NCBI RefSeq assembly: GCF_004322775.1
Contig: NZ_CP036403.1
Location: 4,030,001 to 4,094,000 of the forward strand
Source of the DNA: Ornithinimicrobium sufpigmenti
GTDB lineage: Bacteria; Actinomycetota; Actinomycetes; Actinomycetales; Dermatophilaceae
Length of the DNA: 64,000 nt
Direction: 5' to 3'
In this document: piece after piece, positions 32,588-41,360 of the stretch
How positions within the stretch are numbered: position 1 is the first letter of the stretch
How the letters are laid out: each line of letters opens with the position of its first letter
The notes under the pieces: model-generated
Seen by the model: only the letters and a program-made list of their open reading frames with translations
Told to the model about the DNA's origin: nothing
Database searches by the model: none
Made by a program: the position numbers and the translations under genes

Positions 32588-35163
32588 GACGTGTCCGCCC
32601 CGCTGGTAGTCCAGATGACCGGGGTGGTGGGGTGGTAGGCGCACCAGGTGCCGGTCCTGACCGAGGAGCGGAGGTGCTCGGTCAGCCGGGGACAGTCGGT
32701 TCCGATCCGCTCGATCGCATCCCGCACGGTGCGGGTCACGTTGATCCGCGCCCGCTCGGCGTCGGACTTGTCCACCCGCAGCCGTCCGCCCAGCCCGGTG
32801 GCGCGGGCGAGCTCGGCGACCAGCGCGTCCCGCTCGTCCTGGGCGGTGCGCAGCCGGGTCTCGTCGCCGTCCTCGGTCGCCTCATCGATGTCTGCGTCCA
32901 GCGCGCCGAGCCGCGCGCGGTACGCCGCTACGGCCTGCCGGTCCAGCAGGGGCCCGGCGTCCCCGCCGGCGGGCTCTGCACCGTCGACCAGACCTGCCAG
33001 GGTGGTCGCGCGGACCGGCTGCTCGGGCCGGGTCAGGAGCGTGTGCAGGTGCCGCAGCCCCTTGGAGTCGGCCAGCACGGTGGACTCGTCCCCCAGCCGG
33101 ACGACCCACCCGGTGCCCTGCCTGCGCAGGGTGGCGGTCTCCGGCCCGGCGTCAAGGAGCTCCAGCTCCCGAGCGCAGGCGAGCACGGTCTGCTGGTCCT
33201 GCATCTGCGCGGCTGCGGCGTGACCCTGCTGCGCGTAGGTGCGGGCGGTGTCCGCGTCGCCGAGGGCGCGCGACACCCGGGCCAGCGCGAGCAGGGACAG
33301 CGGCAGCGACCCGTGCGCGTAGCCGAGCCGGATGGCACCCAGGTTGCGCCGTAGTTCGAGCCCACGCGCGTAGTGGTCCCGGGCGGTCTCGTGGTCGCCG
33401 CGCCGCTCGGCCAGCTCACCCAGACTGTTGTGGCCGATCATCAGCTCCAGCCGACTGCCGTGCTCGCTCTGGATCTGGACCATCTCTCGGTAGTGCCGCT
33501 CGGCGGTCTCGGGCTCCCCCGCGCACTGATGGGCGAAGCCGACGTTCCACTCCGCGAACGCCAGGCCCCACGGGTCGGGGTAGCGGGCGATCAGGTCGCG
33601 ACCCCGTCCTGTCAGGGTCACCGCCAGCTCTGTCTCGCCGGCGAAGCCGTGCGCCTCGCCGAGCAGGCAGAGCAGGTAGCCGAGGATCGGCGTCTCTCCC
33701 GGTTCTGCGCGCGGACCGCCGAGGAGGTCGACTGCCTCGCGGCAGTAGGTCGCCGCGGTCAGCCAGTCGTCGCCGTCGTGTGCCCAGAGGAACGCCATAC
33801 CGAACAACGCGGCCCCCCGCAGCTCGACCGGTGCCGCCTCGCCCACCGTGTCCAGCGCGGAGCGCAGCCAGTCGAAGCCCTCCCGGTGCTGACCGCGGGT
33901 CCACCAGTACAGCGGCAGGTTCGCCGCCGCGGCGAGACCCTGCACCGCGAGGTCCCCGTCCGCGTCGCCGCGTCGAAGGGCCTGCGCGAGGGCCACCCGC
34001 AGGTTGGGTTCGTCGCTGATGAGCCCTTCGAGCCAGTCCCGCTCAGGGCCGCTCTTGAACCCCTCGCCTGCTCGGATCGCCGCCGTGAGGTAGTGCTCGG
34101 CATGCTTGCGGCGAATCTGCGCCTGTGCCTGCTCGTCGTCCCACCGTTCGCTGGCCCGCTGGCGGACGGTCTCCAGGAGCCGGTAGCGGTCGTGCCGGTG
34201 CTCGCGCACCACCAGCGACGTCTCCACCAGCTCGCTGAGTGCGTCGTCCCACTCGCCGATCGCGCCGGTGGTTCCGAGGACTGCGTCGACCGCCGCGATG
34301 TCGAAGCTGCCGGTGAAGACCGACAGTCCACGCAGCAGCGCCCGCGCCTGCTCGGAGAGCAGCTGCTCGCTCCAGTCGTAGACGGCCTCGATCGTGCGCA
34401 CCCTGCCCGAGCCGTCGAGATGCTGCTGGCTCACCACGCCCAGGCCGGTCTCGAGCCGGGCGAGGAGCCGCGGGATGCCCAGGACGCTGGCCCTGCCGGC
34501 CGCGAGCTCTAGAGCCAGGGGCAACCCGTCGAGCCGACGGCACAGCTCGCCGACCGCGGACCACTGCCCGGTCGGCACGACGAAGCTGCGGTCCCGGCCA
34601 CGGACTCGTTCGAGGAAGAGCGAGGCGCTCGGCGTGGCGGCCACCGCCTCGGGCGGGTCCTGCGGCCCGGGAAGGGCGAGGGGCAGGACGGGCAGCACCT
34701 GCTCCAGCGGTAGGCCAAGCGTGCGTCGGCTGGTGGTGAGCACGTGCAAGCACCCTTCGCGCCGCGGCTCCGCCAACAGGTGGGTCAGCACCTCCACAAC
34801 TTCCTCGACCAGGTGCTCGCAGTTGTCGACGACCAGCAGCGCCCGACGTGGGCGCAACCACCTGGCCAGCGCCTCGGCCCGGTCTCCACCGCCGGTGCGG
34901 GGCAGCTCGACGGCCGAGGAGACCGCGTCGAGCACGGCACCGGCCCGCACCTCGGCGAGCCGGACCATCAGGACGCCGTCGGGGAACACGGGCTCGGCAT
35001 GGGCTGCCACGGCCTCGGCGAGGGACGACTTGCCGACCCCGCCGGGTCCGGCCAGGGTCACGAGCGGGTGGGACACCACCAGCTCGGTGAGCTCGGTGAG
35101 CTCGGCCTCGCGACCATGGAGGTGGCGCAGCTCAGAGCCGCCGCCGAGGGCCTGGTGCTGCAC
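32581..35163 (-). CDS. STAND (NB-ARC/AfsR-like) ATPase with TPR repeats
   Basis: 860-aa signal-transduction ATPase. The NTPase comes first: Walker A LAGPGGVGKSSLAEAV (about 35-50), Walker B ALLVVDNCEHLVEEV, and GLPLALELAAGR (GLPL motif). A winged-helix/arm region and TPR-like helical repeats (about 400-650) follow. There is no N-terminal BTAD or OmpR DNA-binding domain. The last ~180 residues (DSTVLADSKGLRHLHTLL-like start; ERARINVTRTVRDAIERI; HLRSSVRTGTWCAYHP) are a conserved tail that I recall from other actinobacterial regulators; it may be the effector. Start GTG 35163 is tentative. Confidence 0.8.
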   Translation of the reverse strand: MQHQALGGGSELRHLHGREAELTELTELVVSHPLVTLAGPGGVGKSSLAEAVAAHAEPVFPDGVLMVRLAEVRAGAVLDAVSSAVELPRTGGGDRAEALARWLRPRRALLVVDNCEHLVEEVVEVLTHLLAEPRREGCLHVLTTSRRTLGLPLEQVLPVLPLALPGPQDPPEAVAATPSASLFLERVRGRDRSFVVPTGQWSAVGELCRRLDGLPLALELAAGRASVLGIPRLLARLETGLGVVSQQHLDGSGRVRTIEAVYDWSEQLLSEQARALLRGLSVFTGSFDIAAVDAVLGTTGAIGEWDDALSELVETSLVVREHRHDRYRLLETVRQRASERWDDEQAQAQIRRKHAEHYLTAAIRAGEGFKSGPERDWLEGLISDEPNLRVALAQALRRGDADGDLAVQGLAAAANLPLYWWTRGQHREGFDWLRSALDTVGEAAPVELRGAALFGMAFLWAHDGDDWLTAATYCREAVDLLGGPRAEPGETPILGYLLCLLGEAHGFAGETELAVTLTGRGRDLIARYPDPWGLAFAEWNVGFAHQCAGEPETAERHYREMVQIQSEHGSRLELMIGHNSLGELAERRGDHETARDHYARGLELRRNLGAIRLGYAHGSLPLSLLALARVSRALGDADTARTYAQQGHAAAAQMQDQQTVLACARELELLDAGPETATLRRQGTGWVVRLGDESTVLADSKGLRHLHTLLTRPEQPVRATTLAGLVDGAEPAGGDAGPLLDRQAVAAYRARLGALDADIDEATEDGDETRLRTAQDERDALVAELARATGLGGRLRVDKSDAERARINVTRTVRDAIERIGTDCPRLTEHLRSSVRTGTWCAYHPTTPVIWTTSGADTSP

Positions 35164-35209
35164 CGCTGGTCACCCTTCCTCGTCGCGTCGCGACCTGGGT
35201 CTTCAGTCC

Positions 35210-35224
35210 CTGAGATCTTCTCAG
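35210..35224. promoter_or_regulatory. Short palindrome upstream of the STAND gene
   Basis: CTGAGA-tct-TCTCAG, perfect 6+6 bp, 46 bp before the STAND start codon. Could be an operator; no partner is known. Confidence 0.35.
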
Positions 35225-35250
35225 ACCCGGCGACCACGGGGGTGGTATGC

Positions 35251-35271
35251 GGAGGAGGTCTCGCCTCCTCC
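35251..35271 (-). terminator. Hairpin after the SDR gene
   Basis: GGAGGAGG/CCTCCTCC, 8-bp perfect stem with a 5-nt loop, 8 nt past the SDR stop codon on the minus strand. Confidence 0.55.
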
Positions 35272-35278
35272 GGGGCAG

Positions 35279-36043
35279 CTACTCGACCAGCGTCGCGACA
35301 GGCCCGGCGTCGACGAGGTAGGCGTCACCGCTGCGGGCGGAGAGCCGGCCGTCGAGAAGGTCCAGCGCGACGTGCGCGACGTCCTCGACGGTCGCGAGCA
35401 GGCCGCTGGGGGCGAACCCCGCGGCGAAGTTGCCCTTGTCCTCCGGCGCCCCTCCGGTGAGACGGTCCACCATCGGTGTGTCGATCACCCAGGGGCACAG
35501 CGTGTACACGTCGATGCCCGCCTCTTCCAGGAGCGGCGCAGCGCTGCGGCCGGCGGCGACGACGCCAGCCTTCGCCGCGGCGTACGGCACCGCGATCGGC
35601 ACCGGGAGTGCCGTTCCGACGAACGACGCGGTGTTGACGATCGCACCACCGCTGACCATCTGCTCCGACCCGTGCCGCAGTCCGGAGAGCACCCCCTTGA
35701 GGTTGATGTCGAGCTCGTGCCGCAGCGCGTCGTCGTTCCACCCCGACATCGGCCCGATCGGGCCCTCGACGCCGGCGTTGGAGAACCAGCAGTCGATCAG
35801 CCCGTCGCCCGCCGCCGTCCTGGCCAGCAGCTCCACCTCGGCGTCCACCGCCACGTCGGTGCGCACGAAGTGTCCCTGGCCCCCGCTCACGGTCACCTCG
35901 TGTGCGACCGACGCGCCCCGCTCCTCGTCGCGCCCGGCGACATACACCCGCGCGCCCTCCTTGCCCAGCAGGACGGCGATCGCGCGGCCGATGCCGCTCG
36001 TCCCGCCGGTCACGACCACGCTGCGGCCCTCAAAACGCTTCAT
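35279..36043 (-). CDS. Classical short-chain dehydrogenase/reductase
   Basis: 254 aa. Cofactor motif VVTGGTSGIGRA (9-20), NAG in CWFSNAGVEG, catalytic YAAAK, and the upstream serine region NTASFVG, where the usual catalytic Ser is present as TAS. The C-terminal DAGPVATLVE is typical. AAGGAGA 5 nt upstream of ATG. Substrate unknown. Lies between two hairpins as an isolated unit. Confidence 0.88.
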   Translation of the reverse strand: MKRFEGRSVVVTGGTSGIGRAIAVLLGKEGARVYVAGRDEERGASVAHEVTVSGGQGHFVRTDVAVDAEVELLARTAAGDGLIDCWFSNAGVEGPIGPMSGWNDDALRHELDINLKGVLSGLRHGSEQMVSGGAIVNTASFVGTALPVPIAVPYAAAKAGVVAAGRSAAPLLEEAGIDVYTLCPWVIDTPMVDRLTGGAPEDKGNFAAGFAPSGLLATVEDVAHVALDLLDGRLSARSGDAYLVDAGPVATLVE

Positions 36044-36086
36044 CGCTGTCTCCTTCTCTGGTGACGGCCCTGCGCCGTCTCAACCC

Positions 36087-36137
36087 AGAGGCGTTCGGTG
36101 GGTGTTCGACCCGACCGAACATCCACCGAACGCCTCT
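36087..36137. terminator. 51-nt near-perfect hairpin
   Basis: The outer 15-bp stem AGAGGCGTTCGGTGG (36087-36101) pairs with 36123-36137. One G-T wobble follows, then an inner 6-bp stem TGTTCG/CGAACA around a 7-nt loop (acccgac). It lies 46 bp after the response-regulator stop (minus strand) and 44 bp before the SDR start. Best reading: terminator of the two-component operon. No T-run. Confidence 0.6.
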
Positions 36138-36182
36138 CGGTGTCGCGGCCGCCAGCCGGCCGACCGCAAGGTGGAGCTCAGC

Positions 36183-36899
36183 TCAGCCCAGGATCCCCTC
36201 GTGCAGCGCCCGGAGCACGGCGTTGGTGCGGTCGCGGGCGTTGAGCTTGACCAGCACGGCGGACACATGGTTCTTCACCGTGCCCTCAGCCAGGTGGAGG
36301 GCACCGGCGATCTCCCGGTTGGTGTAACCCGCCGCCACCAGCCGCAGCACCTCCAGCTCGCGGGTGCTCAAGGGCTCGATCACCGCCTCGACCGGTGAGT
36401 GTGCCTCGGTCGGGGCAGGTCCGGAGCGCAGGGCCTGCAGGAGCCGCCCGGTGATGGACGGCGCGATCAAGGTGCCGCCCTCGGCCAGGGTGTGCACGCC
36501 GCGGGCGAGCTGCTCCAGGGTGACGTCCTTGAGCAGGTAGCCGCGGGCACCATGACGCAGGGCGTCCAGCACCAGGGTGTCGTCGTCGAAGGTGGTGAGC
36601 ACGAGCACGGGCACCTCAAGGCCACGGTCCCGCAGCTCACGCAGCGTCCAGAGCCCGTCGTAACGGGGCATCCGCAGGTCGAGCAGCACCACGTCCGGGC
36701 GCTGCTCCCCGATCACCGCGAGCGCCTCCGCGCCGTCAGCGGCCTCGCCGACGACGCGGATCGACGCGAGGTCGAGCAGGGTCCGGATGCCCTGGCGCAC
36801 CAGGGTCTGGTCGTCGACCACCACCACCCGGACCCGGTCCTCCGACGGCGCCGGCGGTGGCGTCGCCCCGGGGTCCGTCCCGACGTCCGCGCTCCTCAT
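36183..36899 (-). CDS. NarL/FixJ-family response regulator
   Basis: 238 aa. Receiver domain (about 22-140) with VVVVDDQTLVRQG (acid pocket), VVLLDLRMPRYDG (phospho-acceptor D), LTTF and LLKDV (K105-type lysine). LuxR-type HTH near the C-terminus: LSTRELEVLRLVAAGYTNRE then IAGALHLAEGTVKNHVSAVL. ATG overlaps the TGA of the kinase gene (ATGA). Likely regulates the divergent ABC exporter. Confidence 0.92.
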   Translation of the reverse strand: MRSADVGTDPGATPPPAPSEDRVRVVVVDDQTLVRQGIRTLLDLASIRVVGEAADGAEALAVIGEQRPDVVLLDLRMPRYDGLWTLRELRDRGLEVPVLVLTTFDDDTLVLDALRHGARGYLLKDVTLEQLARGVHTLAEGGTLIAPSITGRLLQALRSGPAPTEAHSPVEAVIEPLSTRELEVLRLVAAGYTNREIAGALHLAEGTVKNHVSAVLVKLNARDRTNAVLRALHEGILG

Positions 36900-38026
36900 G
36901 TCGCCGGCACCCGCGCGGTCACCGCGAAACCGCCGGCACCGGGCCGCTGCCCGTCGAACCGCACCTCGCCGCCCAGCGCCTCGAACCGCTCGACCAGGCC
37001 CCGCAGCCCGTGGCCCGGCTCCACGCGCGCCGCCCCACGACCGTCGTCCCGGGTCTGCAACACCGTGCACCCTTCCCGGTCCGGCGCCACCCTCACCGTC
37101 AGAGTGCGGGCCTCCGCGTGCCGCAGGGTGTTGGTGACGATCTCCTGGACCGCGCGGACCAGCACGGCCGACTCCTCCTCCCCCACCTCGACGTCGTCCG
37201 CCACCTGCAGGCTCACCTCCAGGCCAGGTATGTCGCGCACCACCTGCTCCAGCGCGCCGCGCAGGTCGGCGGGTCGGGTGCGCAGCTCGTCGACCGCCGT
37301 CCGCACCTCGCCCAGCAGCTCCCGGGCCAACGACCCGGCCCGTACGACGTGCGCCCGCGCCTCCTGCCCCTCTCGGTGGCGGGCAGCCTCGAGCTCCAGG
37401 CTCAGCACCGTCAGCGAGTGGCCGACCGTGTCGTGCAGGTCGCGGGAGATCCGCAGCCGCTCCGCGGTCCGCGCCGACTCCTCCAGCAGGGCGGTGGCCG
37501 CCCGGAGCTCGACGTGGGCCTGCGTCAGCTCACGCCGCAGCCGCTGCTCGCGCACCAGGCTGAGCACGGACAGCGCCGAGATGATCTGCAGGAAGAGGTA
37601 GAGCGCAGCCGCGGTCACGACCTCCCACCAGGCATCATCGCCACCGGTCCAGGTCCAGGCCAGGACGAGCAGGGCGGTGTTCAGCCCGACGATGACTAGC
37701 ACCACCCCGAACGGCACCAGGTAGACCGCCAGGGCGGCCACGACGACCAGCAGGATCGACAGGAAGCCGGACGGCGCACTGGCGACCAGCACCCAGGACC
37801 CGACCATGGCGACCCCCAGCGCGGCTCGGCTGAGCACCGGGGGGCTGCTCGGCTCCGACTGCAGCGCCGCGACCACCAGCGCCACCACCGTCACGGCATA
37901 CGTGACTGACCACCAGAGGCGGGGCAGCTCGGTGTCGACCGCACCGGCCAGGACGGGCAGGCCGAGCGCGAGGAGCACGGCGAGCATGCCCATGCCCGCC
38001 CAGACCTCGGCGTCCACCTTGCGCAT
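36896..38026 (-). CDS. Sensor histidine kinase (HisKA_3, DesK/LiaS-like)
   Basis: 376 aa. Five to six N-terminal membrane segments (about 10-165) with no large outside sensor. HisKA_3 dimerisation with ERLRISRDLHDTVGHSLTVL (phospho-His in DLHD). The HATPase_c domain has VQEIVTNTLRHAEA (N box) and RDDGRGA...GHGLRGLVERFEALGG (G boxes). ATG with TAGGGT 6 nt upstream: leaderless. Senses envelope or drug stress by analogy. Confidence 0.9.
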   Translation of the reverse strand: MRKVDAEVWAGMGMLAVLLALGLPVLAGAVDTELPRLWWSVTYAVTVVALVVAALQSEPSSPPVLSRAALGVAMVGSWVLVASAPSGFLSILLVVVAALAVYLVPFGVVLVIVGLNTALLVLAWTWTGGDDAWWEVVTAAALYLFLQIISALSVLSLVREQRLRRELTQAHVELRAATALLEESARTAERLRISRDLHDTVGHSLTVLSLELEAARHREGQEARAHVVRAGSLARELLGEVRTAVDELRTRPADLRGALEQVVRDIPGLEVSLQVADDVEVGEEESAVLVRAVQEIVTNTLRHAEARTLTVRVAPDREGCTVLQTRDDGRGAARVEPGHGLRGLVERFEALGGEVRFDGQRPGAGGFAVTARVPAT

Positions 38027-38032
38027 GGCACC

Positions 38033-38038
38033 ACCCTA
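38033..38038 (-). promoter_or_regulatory. Leaderless -10 element for the two-component operon
   Basis: TAGGGT, 6 nt (ggtgcc), ATG 38026. The divergent ABC promoter lies about 90 bp away, so a shared control region of 111 bp separates the two operons. Confidence 0.6.
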
Positions 38039-38125
38039 GGGCGGCCAGCTCGGACCGGGCGGGTGCCAGAAGTCATGCCGTGAGCTGGTGACGATCGGCA
38101 CGCGCGCGAGGTGCCCCGGTTTCCA

Positions 38126-38131
38126 TACCGT
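38126..38131 (+). promoter_or_regulatory. Leaderless -10 element for the ABC exporter operon
   Basis: TACCGT, 6 nt (cgaacc), ATG 38138. Confidence 0.6.
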
Positions 38132-38137
38132 CGAACC

Positions 38138-38896
38138 ATGACGAGCACAGAGAACCGGGCTCCCGCCGTGGCGGTCGAGCAGGTGCGCAAGCGCTACCGC
38201 TCGACCCAGGCCGTGGACGGGATCAGCATGACCGTCGCCCCGGGCGAGACGGTCGGGATCCTCGGGGCCAACGGCGCCGGCAAGACCACCCTGGTCGAGA
38301 TGATCGCCGGCCTGCGCACCCCGGACAGCGGCTCGATCGAGGTCCTCGGGCTGCACCCGACCCGCGACCGGGCCCGGCTGCGGCAGGTCCTGGGGGTGCA
38401 GCTGCAGAGCGCCTACCTGCACCACGCCCTGACCGCCCGGGAGCTGGTCGAGCTCTACCGCAGCTTCTACCCCCACCCGCGGGGCACGGAGGAGACGCTC
38501 GACCTGGTCGAGCTGGGCCGGCACCGGGACACCCAGTTCGAGAAGCTCTCCGGTGGTCAGCAGCAGCGGCTCTCCGTGGCGCTGGCCCTGGTCGGTCGGC
38601 CCCGGATGGTGATCCTCGACGAGCTGACCACCGGGATGGACCCCCGTGCCCGGAGACGGATGTGGAGGGCGATCGAGGCCCTGCAGACCGACGGCGTGAC
38701 GATCCTCATGGTCAGCCACGCCATGGACGAGGTGGAGCGGCTGTGCGACCGCGTGCTGCTCCTGCAGGACGGGCAGGTGCTCGCGCAGGGCACGCCCGCC
38801 GAGGTCATCGCGCAGGCGCAGGCGGCGAGCCTCGAGGACGCCTTCGTCGCACTGACCGGGACCACGATCGAGGACCTGCAGATGGAGGAGCTGTGA
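38138..38896 (+). CDS. ABC exporter ATP-binding protein (DrrA/CcmA-type)
   Basis: 252 aa. Walker A GANGAGKTTL, Q-loop VQLQSAYLH, signature LSGGQQQRLSV, Walker B MVILDELTTGMD, H-loop VSHAMDE. Powers the ABC-2 permease encoded next, with TGA and ATG overlapping by one base. Probably drug or lipid efflux, under the divergent two-component system. Confidence 0.92.
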   Translation: MTSTENRAPAVAVEQVRKRYRSTQAVDGISMTVAPGETVGILGANGAGKTTLVEMIAGLRTPDSGSIEVLGLHPTRDRARLRQVLGVQLQSAYLHHALTARELVELYRSFYPHPRGTEETLDLVELGRHRDTQFEKLSGGQQQRLSVALALVGRPRMVILDELTTGMDPRARRRMWRAIEALQTDGVTILMVSHAMDEVERLCDRVLLLQDGQVLAQGTPAEVIAQAQAASLEDAFVALTGTTIEDLQMEEL

Positions 38897-39693
38897 TGAC
38901 CACCGATATCCACGACACCGGCGGCTCCCCGCCGATCGAGGCCCGGCGGCCCGGGCCGCACGCCTGGCGCATGCTGGTGCAGTCCGAGGCCAAGATGGTC
39001 GTCCGGGACACCGCCGGCCTCATCGTCCCGCTCGGCCTGCCCCTGCTGATCCTGGTGATGAGCGCCTCGGCCGCCTCCGAGCACTCCGTGGGGATCCAGG
39101 GCCTGACCGGGCTGGAGGCCTACGTGCTGCCGCTCGTCTTCGCCGTGGTGATCGCCTCCATCGGGATCATCAACATGCCGAGCTTCCTGGCCTACTACCG
39201 TCGCACCGGCATCCTGCGCCGGCTCGGGGTGACGCCCGCCTCGCCCGTGATGGTGCTCGCGGCGCAGGTGCTGGTCAGCCAGGCGCAGGCGCTGCTCGGG
39301 ATGGGGCTGGCGCTCGCCGTCGCCATGCTGGGCTTCGGCGCCCGGCTGCCCGACGCGCCGTTCACGGTGCTGGGGATCGGCCTGCTCGGCATCGCGGCGA
39401 TGTATGCCGTGGGCCTCGTCGTCGCCGCGGTCGCCCCCACCCCCAACTCGGCGGTGGCGATCGGCCTGGTCGCCTTCTTCGCCATCGGTGCCGTCGGCGG
39501 GTTGTTCGGCGGCCAGGACGCGCTGCCGGACCGGCTGGCCACGGTCGGGGAGCACCTGCCCTTCGGGGCGACGGTGCAGGCGCTGGGCGCGGCCTGGGTC
39601 GGTGCGGACGTCGAGCCTTCGCACCTGGTCGCCCTCGGGGTCAGCGTCGTGGTCGGGAGCGTGCTGGGCACGGCGTTCTTCCGCTGGGACTGA
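38896..39693 (+). CDS. ABC-2 type exporter permease
   Basis: 265 aa, six membrane segments. Cytoplasmic N-terminal tail of about 30 aa. YYRRTGILRRLGVTPASPV is the coupling-helix motif of ABC-2 permeases. Start ATG 38896 shares its A with the ATPase stop codon, giving tight stoichiometry. Confidence 0.9.
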   Translation: MTTDIHDTGGSPPIEARRPGPHAWRMLVQSEAKMVVRDTAGLIVPLGLPLLILVMSASAASEHSVGIQGLTGLEAYVLPLVFAVVIASIGIINMPSFLAYYRRTGILRRLGVTPASPVMVLAAQVLVSQAQALLGMGLALAVAMLGFGARLPDAPFTVLGIGLLGIAAMYAVGLVVAAVAPTPNSAVAIGLVAFFAIGAVGGLFGGQDALPDRLATVGEHLPFGATVQALGAAWVGADVEPSHLVALGVSVVVGSVLGTAFFRWD

Positions 39694-39768
39694 GCGAGGC
39701 TGACCCCACCGGGCCATCGAATGCTGCAGCTGTGCCCGCCGGGAGCGCAGATCGCGTGCACCAACGCG

Positions 39769-40350
39769 TCACTCGGTGGGTAGCACCATGACGAGGACGT
39801 CGGGGCCCTCTTCGCCCACGACCGAGGTGAGCCACGGCGGACGGATCGCCAGCACGTCGCGCCAGCCGCCGGACAGGTAGAGGTGGCGCGCCCCGGCGTG
39901 GTGGGGGAGCACCTCCAGGCAGGGCCGGTGACCGGCTGCCCGCGCGTCCGCGACGATCGCGTCGAGCAGCGACCTGCCGACGCCGTGGCCACGGGCGCGC
40001 TCGGCGGTGAACAGCGAGCTGACGTAGGACAGGTCCTCGACCGCGCACCCATGGGCCCGAGCGCACGCCTCGTTCATCCGCGCGGAGTCCGGGAACCCGT
40101 GCGCCGGTCCGGTGCGGGCCACGTGACCGACCACGTCGCCGTCGATCTCCGCGACGTAGGCGCCGAGGGCGTCCTCGGCGTGCAGGAAGACGTCGGTGCT
40201 GACCGGCAGCGGGTCGCGGAAGGGGTAGCGGGTGCGCGGCTGCTGCTCCAGCAGGTCCGTGCCCAGGCCAGGCAGGTCGCTGGGACGCCGCCGCCGGACG
40301 GTCGGTGCCGCGGCGGGTGGCGGCGTTGCGGGTGGTCTCGCTGCCGTCAT
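39769..40350 (-). CDS. GNAT-family N-acetyltransferase
   Basis: 193 aa. TVRRRRPSDLPGL start, then the acetyl-CoA motif SSLFTAERARGHGVGRSLLDAIVADAR (RGHGVGRSL) and CLEVLPHHAGARHLYLSGGWRDV. The Pro/Ala-rich N-terminal stretch is probably disordered. ATG overlaps the methyltransferase TGA (ATGA): one operon. Confidence 0.85.
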   Translation of the reverse strand: MTAARPPATPPPAAAPTVRRRRPSDLPGLGTDLLEQQPRTRYPFRDPLPVSTDVFLHAEDALGAYVAEIDGDVVGHVARTGPAHGFPDSARMNEACARAHGCAVEDLSYVSSLFTAERARGHGVGRSLLDAIVADARAAGHRPCLEVLPHHAGARHLYLSGGWRDVLAIRPPWLTSVVGEEGPDVLVMVLPTE

Positions 40351-41165
40351 GCGGGCTTGTGCGCCACGGCGAAGATGCGGCGGAAGGGCAGGACGACGCC
40401 ATACCCCTCGTCCGGGTAGGCCTCCCTCAGCCGCCGCCTGAACTCCGCCTCGAACTCCTCCCGCAGGCCGTCCGGCAGCGCCTGCAGGGTCGGCCGGGCG
40501 CCGGTGCCGGAGACCCAGGTGAAGACCGGGTCGGGGTCGCCGGCGCGGGCACCGGGCAGCACGTGCAGGTAGGTGGTCTCCCACGCGTCGACCGTGCAGC
40601 CCTGTTCCTGCAGCACGCGCAGGTAGACCTCGGGGTCGTGCGAGGACGGCACGGCCACACCCTGGGTATGCGGCGCGAACCGCGGCTCGCCGGCCAGGTC
40701 GCGGCGGATCGTGTGGCTGGGCTCGTCGAAGTTGCCGGGGACCTGCATCGCGAACCAGCCGCCCGGGGCGACCCGGTCGAGGAGGGCGGGGAGCAGGTCG
40801 AGGTGGCCCGGCACCCACTGCAGGGCTGCGTTGCTGACCAGGACGTCGACAAGGCCACCGTCACCGTCGGCGTCAGCCGTGGCCCACGCGGCGATGTCGG
40901 CCACCTGGGCGTCGATGCCCTCGACCTGGCGGGCCTGCTCGACCATCTGCGGGCTGGAGTCCAGGCCCAGGACGGAGGCCTGGGGCCAGCGCCGGGCGAG
41001 CAGCCGGGTCAGGCTGCCCGGTCCGCAGCCCAGGTCGACGACCCGACGAGGAGCGTCGGCTCCCACCCGCGCGAGCAGCTCGACGAACGGTCGACCTCGC
41101 TCGTCGGCGTAGGAGAGGTAGCGCTCGGGGTCCCACTGGTGGCCTGCACTGCTCGTCGGCGTCAC
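40347..41165 (-). CDS. tam: Trans-aconitate 2-methyltransferase-like
   Basis: 272 aa. Class I SAM methyltransferase whose blocks match Tam: QWDPERYLSYADERGRPFVELL, VVDLGCGPGSLTRLLARRWP, SNAALQWVPGHLDLLPALL, WFAMQVPGNFDEPSHT, ETTYLHVL. Tam methylates trans-aconitate, detoxifying this citrate-cycle inhibitor. GTG 41165 chosen since TAGCGT ends 7 nt upstream (leaderless); GTG 41174 lies within that hexamer. Confidence 0.85.
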   Translation of the reverse strand: MTPTSSAGHQWDPERYLSYADERGRPFVELLARVGADAPRRVVDLGCGPGSLTRLLARRWPQASVLGLDSSPQMVEQARQVEGIDAQVADIAAWATADADGDGGLVDVLVSNAALQWVPGHLDLLPALLDRVAPGGWFAMQVPGNFDEPSHTIRRDLAGEPRFAPHTQGVAVPSSHDPEVYLRVLQEQGCTVDAWETTYLHVLPGARAGDPDPVFTWVSGTGARPTLQALPDGLREEFEAEFRRRLREAYPDEGYGVVLPFRRIFAVAHKPA

Positions 41166-41220
41166 GCGGGCCACGCTAGCCCGGACCTCCCACTTTGACG
41201 CGAGCCGGGACCGCTGCCAC

Positions 41221-41250
41221 GTTCGGGTCCGTTCGGGTTCGTTCGGAGTC
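41221..41250. repeat. Three 10-bp direct repeats upstream of the small secreted peptide gene
   Basis: GTTCGGGTCC, GTTCGGGTTC and GTTCGGAGTC in exact tandem, one helical turn apart. They lie in the 195-bp region between divergent tam and peptide genes. Such phasing is typical of activator-binding iterons. Confidence 0.6.
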
Positions 41251-41360
41251 GTGGTCGCGGGGGCGCGGCCGGCCCAGAGTGGGACCTGCTCACCTTTCAT
41301 CCGGCGCAGGTGCGGCCGGCGGCGACGCCCCGCGGCACCTGTGAACCACAAGGAGGAACC

